Shown here in pieces: positions 6,532 to 9,894 of a stretch of 9,894 bases of DNA. Positions within the stretch are counted from its first letter, which is position 1. The number at the start of each line of letters is the position of its first letter. The stretch covers positions 1-9,894 of the forward strand of contig CAZPEM010000121.1 in NCBI GenBank assembly GCA_964585575.1, in the 5' to 3' direction. A model generated the notes under the pieces. It had not been told where the DNA came from. It ran no database searches and saw nothing but the letters and a program-made list of their open reading frames with translations. Source of the DNA: UBA4655 sp964585575. GTDB lineage: Bacteria > Planctomycetota > Planctomycetia > Pirellulales > UBA1268. A program made the translations under genes and the position numbers.

Positions 6532-7770
6532 ATGGAACAACTCACCCGCAGGGGGCTTTTCGCGGCGACGGCGGCGGCGGCGTGGGCGTGGCCCCGCGGC
6601 GACCGTTCGACGCTGCCGGGGCCGGGCGGTCGCTTCGAGCCATCGACGGAGCAGGTCCCCGAGAAAACACCGCTGTTCGCGACCGGGTTCCTCGAGCACA
6701 ACCCCTCGCCCCCGTTCGCCCACTGTCCGTCGCTCGCGCAACTGAGCGACGGCCGAATGGCCTGCTGCTGGTATGCCGGCAGCCGCGAAGGGGGAAAGGA
6801 TGTCGCGATCTGGTGGGCGGAGTCGCCGGCAGACGGTGTCGCGGCCGGGAAGAGCGTGTGGAGCGAGCCCGTCGCCGTGGTCGATCGGCGGTCGGCCGCC
6901 CGTGATCTCGACCGGTTCGTCGCGAAGGTCGGCAACTCGGTGATCTTCACCGATGCGTCGGGCCGCCCTTGGATCGTGTTCGTCTCGATCGCCGTGGGCG
7001 GCTGGTCGGGCAGTTCGCTCAACGCCTGCTGCTCGAACGACGGCGGCCGAAGCTGGGAGCCGGCCTGTCGGCTCTTCCTGAGCCCCTTTCTCAACGTGAG
7101 CGAACTGGTGCGGGCGGCGCCGGTGGCGCTCGACGGCGATCGGATCGGACTGCCGGTCTACCACGAGTGCCTCGGGAAGTTTCCGGAGATGCTCTGGCTG
7201 CGGCCCGAGGGAAACCGTCTCGTGGCGACGAAGTCGCGAATGGCGGGGGGCCGCTCGCTCATCCAGCCGGCGGTCGTGCCGCTCGACGCGACGCGGGCCG
7301 TCGCCCTGCTCCGCAACCACTCCAAGGACCACCACGTGGCGATCCAGCACACCGCCGACGCCGGCCGCACGTGGAGCGAGCCCGGGCCGACGCCCCTTCC
7401 CAATCCCGACGCGAGCGTGGCGGTGGTGCGGCTGTCGGGTGGCAGGCTGCTCGTCGCGTTCAATGATTCTGCGAAAGACCGCGACAACCTCGCCCTCGCG
7501 GTCTCGGATGCGGCCGACGGGCCGTTCGATTCGACCAACGCCCCGACGAAAGCGATCGGTGGCTGGAAACGGATCGCGACGCTGGAGTCGGAGCCCGGCG
7601 AGCGATTCGCCTACCCCTACCTTTCCCGCGATCGTGGCGGACGCGTGCATCTCGCCTACTCCTGGAAGATGCGGCGGATCCGCCATGCGGTCTTCAACGA
7701 GGCGTGGATCGACGCGCAGCCCGGGGAACCGATCGCCGCGGGCGGCGCGAAAGGCGAGGCCGCGACATGA
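6532..7770 (+). CDS. Exported BNR/Asp-box sialidase-like protein (predicted neuraminidase family)
   Basis: The 412-residue product begins MEQLTRRGLF followed by an Ala-rich hydrophobic stretch (to about 20), a probable twin-arginine (Tat) signal. Export as a folded protein is therefore expected. The rest fits a BNR-repeat beta-propeller. Two Asp-boxes are visible: SNDGGRSW (168-175) and TADAGRTW (274-281). Family-typical blocks include CWYAGSREGGKDVAIWW (79-95), the RDLDRF and GNSVIFTD block (124-141), VSIAVGGWSGSSLN (151-164), DGDRIGLPVYHECLGKFPEM (201-220), LPNPDASVAVVRLSGGRLLVAFND (289-312), and YPYLSRDRGGRVHLAYSW (361-378). Many members are annotated exo-alpha-sialidase, cleaving terminal sialic acids. 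The classical FRIP motif is not seen and the catalytic Arg triad and Tyr/Glu were not assigned, so the substrate is unproven. The stop overlaps the next gene's start, indicating tight coupling. Confidence 0.85.
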   Translation: MEQLTRRGLFAATAAAAWAWPRGDRSTLPGPGGRFEPSTEQVPEKTPLFATGFLEHNPSPPFAHCPSLAQLSDGRMACCWYAGSREGGKDVAIWWAESPADGVAAGKSVWSEPVAVVDRRSAARDLDRFVAKVGNSVIFTDASGRPWIVFVSIAVGGWSGSSLNACCSNDGGRSWEPACRLFLSPFLNVSELVRAAPVALDGDRIGLPVYHECLGKFPEMLWLRPEGNRLVATKSRMAGGRSLIQPAVVPLDATRAVALLRNHSKDHHVAIQHTADAGRTWSEPGPTPLPNPDASVAVVRLSGGRLLVAFNDSAKDRDNLALAVSDAADGPFDSTNAPTKAIGGWKRIATLESEPGERFAYPYLSRDRGGRVHLAYSWKMRRIRHAVFNEAWIDAQPGEPIAAGGAKGEAAT

Positions 7771-8378
7771 GCGAGGCCTGGCCCGCGATCGAGGCGGTGA
7801 TCGACTGGTGTTTTCCACTCGTCGCGTGGGGAACCGTGTTCGCCGCCGTCGTGGCCGCGATCCTGCCCCGGGCCCTCGCCGGCCGTCCGGCCGCGAAGGG
7901 GGCCATCGCCGCGGCCGCGGCGGCCGTCCTCATTCCGATCGAGGGGATGCCGCTCGGCCGGTGGCTCCACGGCATCGATGGCGGGCTTTCGATCCCGTTT
8001 CTCGCCGCGCTCTTCGACCGGGCGGTCGAGGCCTGGCGGGCAAGGCCGCTCCTGGATCGCCCGGCGAGAGCCGCGACGGGCTGGTTCGCCCTCGCCTGCG
8101 GCCTCGCCCTCTACCCGGCGGCCCTCGGCCTCGGCGGAATCGATCCCTACGTGCTCGGCTGGACCTCGCCCGTCGTCATGCTCGTGGCGGCGGCGGTCGC
8201 CGTGGTGCTCATCTGGCGGAGCAACCGCTTCGGCTACGTGCTGCTCGTCGCCGGGCTCCTCTGGCAGCTCGACGTGCTCGAGTCGGAGAACGCCTGGGAC
8301 TACCTCGTCGATCCGATCTTCTTCCTGCTCTCGCCGTTCGCGATCGCCCTCGCTGTCCGAAAACCTTCGGGCGTTTGA
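7767..8378 (+). CDS. Polytopic membrane protein, function unknown
   Basis: The product is 203 residues with about five to six hydrophobic spans, near 13-35, 44-58, 105-122, 134-150, 154-168 and 181-197, plus a weaker one near 73-83. Possible signature stretches are IPIEGMPLGRWLHGI (56-70), LYPAALGLGGIDPYVLGW (115-132) and LESENAWDYLVDP (171-183). The acidic and aromatic residues in the last one, just before the final span, could be functional. The start is the ATG at 7767, which overlaps the TGA of the sialidase-like gene (ATGA). GAGG at 7756-7759 is a suitable ribosome binding site. Coupled translation suggests the two products work together, for example as membrane partner or anchor for a glycan-processing step. 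No named family is recognised, and no transporter or enzyme motif is evident. Confidence 0.8.
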   Translation: MSEAWPAIEAVIDWCFPLVAWGTVFAAVVAAILPRALAGRPAAKGAIAAAAAAVLIPIEGMPLGRWLHGIDGGLSIPFLAALFDRAVEAWRARPLLDRPARAATGWFALACGLALYPAALGLGGIDPYVLGWTSPVVMLVAAAVAVVLIWRSNRFGYVLLVAGLLWQLDVLESENAWDYLVDPIFFLLSPFAIALAVRKPSGV

Positions 8379-8401
8379 CCGTTTTGTGTTTGCGTCAAAC
8401 G
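8372..8401. repeat. Inverted repeat at the 3' end of the membrane-protein gene
   Basis: CGTTTGAC (8372-8379) and GTCAAACG (8394-8401) pair perfectly across a T-rich 14-nt loop. The left arm contains the stop codon of the membrane-protein gene. No T-tract follows on the plus strand, so it may be an mRNA 3'-end stabilising hairpin rather than an intrinsic terminator. Confidence 0.4.
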
Positions 8402-8411
8402 TGCTGGGTTC

Positions 8412-8510
8412 GGGGCTGCCCGTGTGCCGCTCGCCGGACGCTTGCTTCGCCCATCGCTGTGTTCCGCTCGCTCGGATGCCGACTCCCGGGCACGGGCAGC
8501 CCCTCACGGT
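8412..8510. repeat. Dispersed palindromic intergenic repeat (complete copy)
   Basis: GGGGCTGCCCGTG (8412-8424) is the exact reverse complement of CACGGGCAGCCCC (8491-8503), bounding a 92-bp palindromic element with a 66-bp interior. The interior contains CCGCTCGC twice (8427-8434 and 8464-8471). The right end, 8483-8510, is identical to positions 14-41 at the window start. The element fills the gap between the convergent membrane-protein and recA genes and encodes nothing evident. It resembles REP/MITE-like intergenic repeats. It may add to transcription termination for the plus-strand cluster. Confidence 0.7.
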
Positions 8511-8539
8511 GCGATCGATGTGAGGTGGGGCTGCAAGCA

Positions 8540-8569
8540 AAACAGCCCCGCCGTGGGGCGGGGCTGTTT
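8540..8569 (-). terminator. Rho-independent terminator downstream of recA
   Basis: A 13-bp perfect GC-rich stem joins AAACAGCCCCGCC (8540-8552) and GGCGGGGCTGTTT (8557-8569) around a 4-nt loop. Read on the minus strand, the stem is followed by TTTTGCTT, the expected U-tract for recA, whose stop is about 50 nt upstream. On the plus strand only TTTG follows, so termination of the convergent membrane-protein transcript from this side would be weaker. Confidence 0.85.
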
Positions 8570-8618
8570 GTGAATCCGGGCTGGTTGAATCCGGGATCAG
8601 CCGGCAGTGGTGCCGCGG

Positions 8619-9764
<1,146 letters not shown>

Positions 9765-9773
9765 TGTTGCTGT

Positions 9774-9780
9774 CTCCCTT
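9774..9780 (-). promoter_or_regulatory. Candidate ribosome binding site for the recA GTG start
   Basis: On the minus strand this reads AAGGGAG, with 9 nt to the GTG at 9764-9762. It is the main sequence evidence that translation starts at this GTG rather than further upstream, where the frame is also open. Confidence 0.55.
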
Positions 9781-9795
9781 TTTCCAGTCGTCCTC

Positions 9796-9894
9796 GTAAC
9801 AGTCTCGCTGTTTTCCGTCTTGCTGTTTTCCGTCCCGCGGTTTTCCGTCCCGCGGTTTTCCGTCCCGCGGTTTTCCTTCTCGCGGTTTTCCGTC
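9796..9894. repeat. 15-bp tandem repeat upstream of recA, cut by the window end
   Basis: Three identical units TTTTCCGTCCCGCGG fill 9826-9870. They are flanked by variant units at 9811-9825 (TTTTCCGTCTTGCTG) and 9871-9885 (TTTTCCTTCTCGCGG), and by a partial unit at 9886-9894 that runs off the window. A more decayed unit (9796-9810) shares only its GTCTCGCTG end. On the minus strand the unit includes a purine run GGACGGAAAA and the palindrome CCGCGG. In the recA frame each unit reads Thr-Glu-Asn-Arg-Gly without stops. It is either a recA leader/promoter tract or coding for an N-terminal extension. No convincing promoter is visible inside it. Confidence 0.9.

Noticed and set aside
5845..7818. 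657-codon minus-strand open frame opposite the glycosyltransferase and sialidase-like genes
   Set aside because: It spans two well-supported plus-strand genes and their spacer, with Arg/Pro-rich sequence and no motifs.
9796..9894. CRISPR array at the window end
   Set aside because: The 15-bp units are directly contiguous with no spacers, so this is a tandem repeat rather than a CRISPR.

Overview
The window is high-GC bacterial chromosome with long intact genes and little non-coding DNA. The best guess for the source is a planctomycete (Pirellulales-like). This rests on base composition, the style of the AlaRS sequence, and a short-form ManA beside a Tat-exported BNR-repeat (sialidase-like) protein. 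It is an inference from pattern, not from a database search. The core genes are recognisable by motif: manA, tpx, alaS and recA.

Layout. (1) 1-106: the end of a dispersed palindromic repeat, followed by three tandem 10-bp units. (2) 107-1823, minus strand: an apparent operon running STAS-domain protein, then a small membrane protein, then mannose-6-phosphate isomerase (ManA). (3) 1824-2053: a 230-bp divergent promoter region with two perfect 8-bp inverted repeats. (4) 2054-2575, plus strand: thiol peroxidase Tpx, convergent with alaS. (5) 2644-5259, minus strand: full-length alanyl-tRNA synthetase. (6) 5260-5396: a divergent spacer with a 42-nt hairpin. (7) 5397-8378, plus strand: a three-gene cluster of GT4-type glycosyltransferase, exported BNR/Asp-box sialidase-like protein, and a polytopic membrane protein whose start overlaps the previous stop (ATGA). 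(8) 8379-8618: a 92-bp palindromic repeat (second copy of the element at position 1) and a strong recA terminator. (9) 8619-9764, minus strand: recA. (10) 9765-9894: a 15-bp tandem repeat upstream of recA that runs off the window.

How the genes relate. ManA links fructose-6-phosphate to mannose-6-phosphate and so to GDP-mannose and glycan synthesis. The GT4 enzyme could use such sugars, and the exported BNR protein probably acts on glycans outside the cytoplasm. alaS and recA share a strand and are commonly linked in bacteria (recA-recX-alaS). Here about 3.4 kb, holding three opposite-strand glycan/membrane genes, lies between them and no recX is present.

No defence, CRISPR, phage or transposon system is visible. 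The most unusual signal is at the 5' end of recA. The annotated start is a GTG, but the recA frame stays open upstream through the 15-bp tandem repeats, reading as a Thr-Glu-Asn-Arg-Gly pentapeptide array to the window edge. Either RecA has a repeat-built N-terminal extension beginning outside the window, or the recA leader is a tandem-repeat tract.
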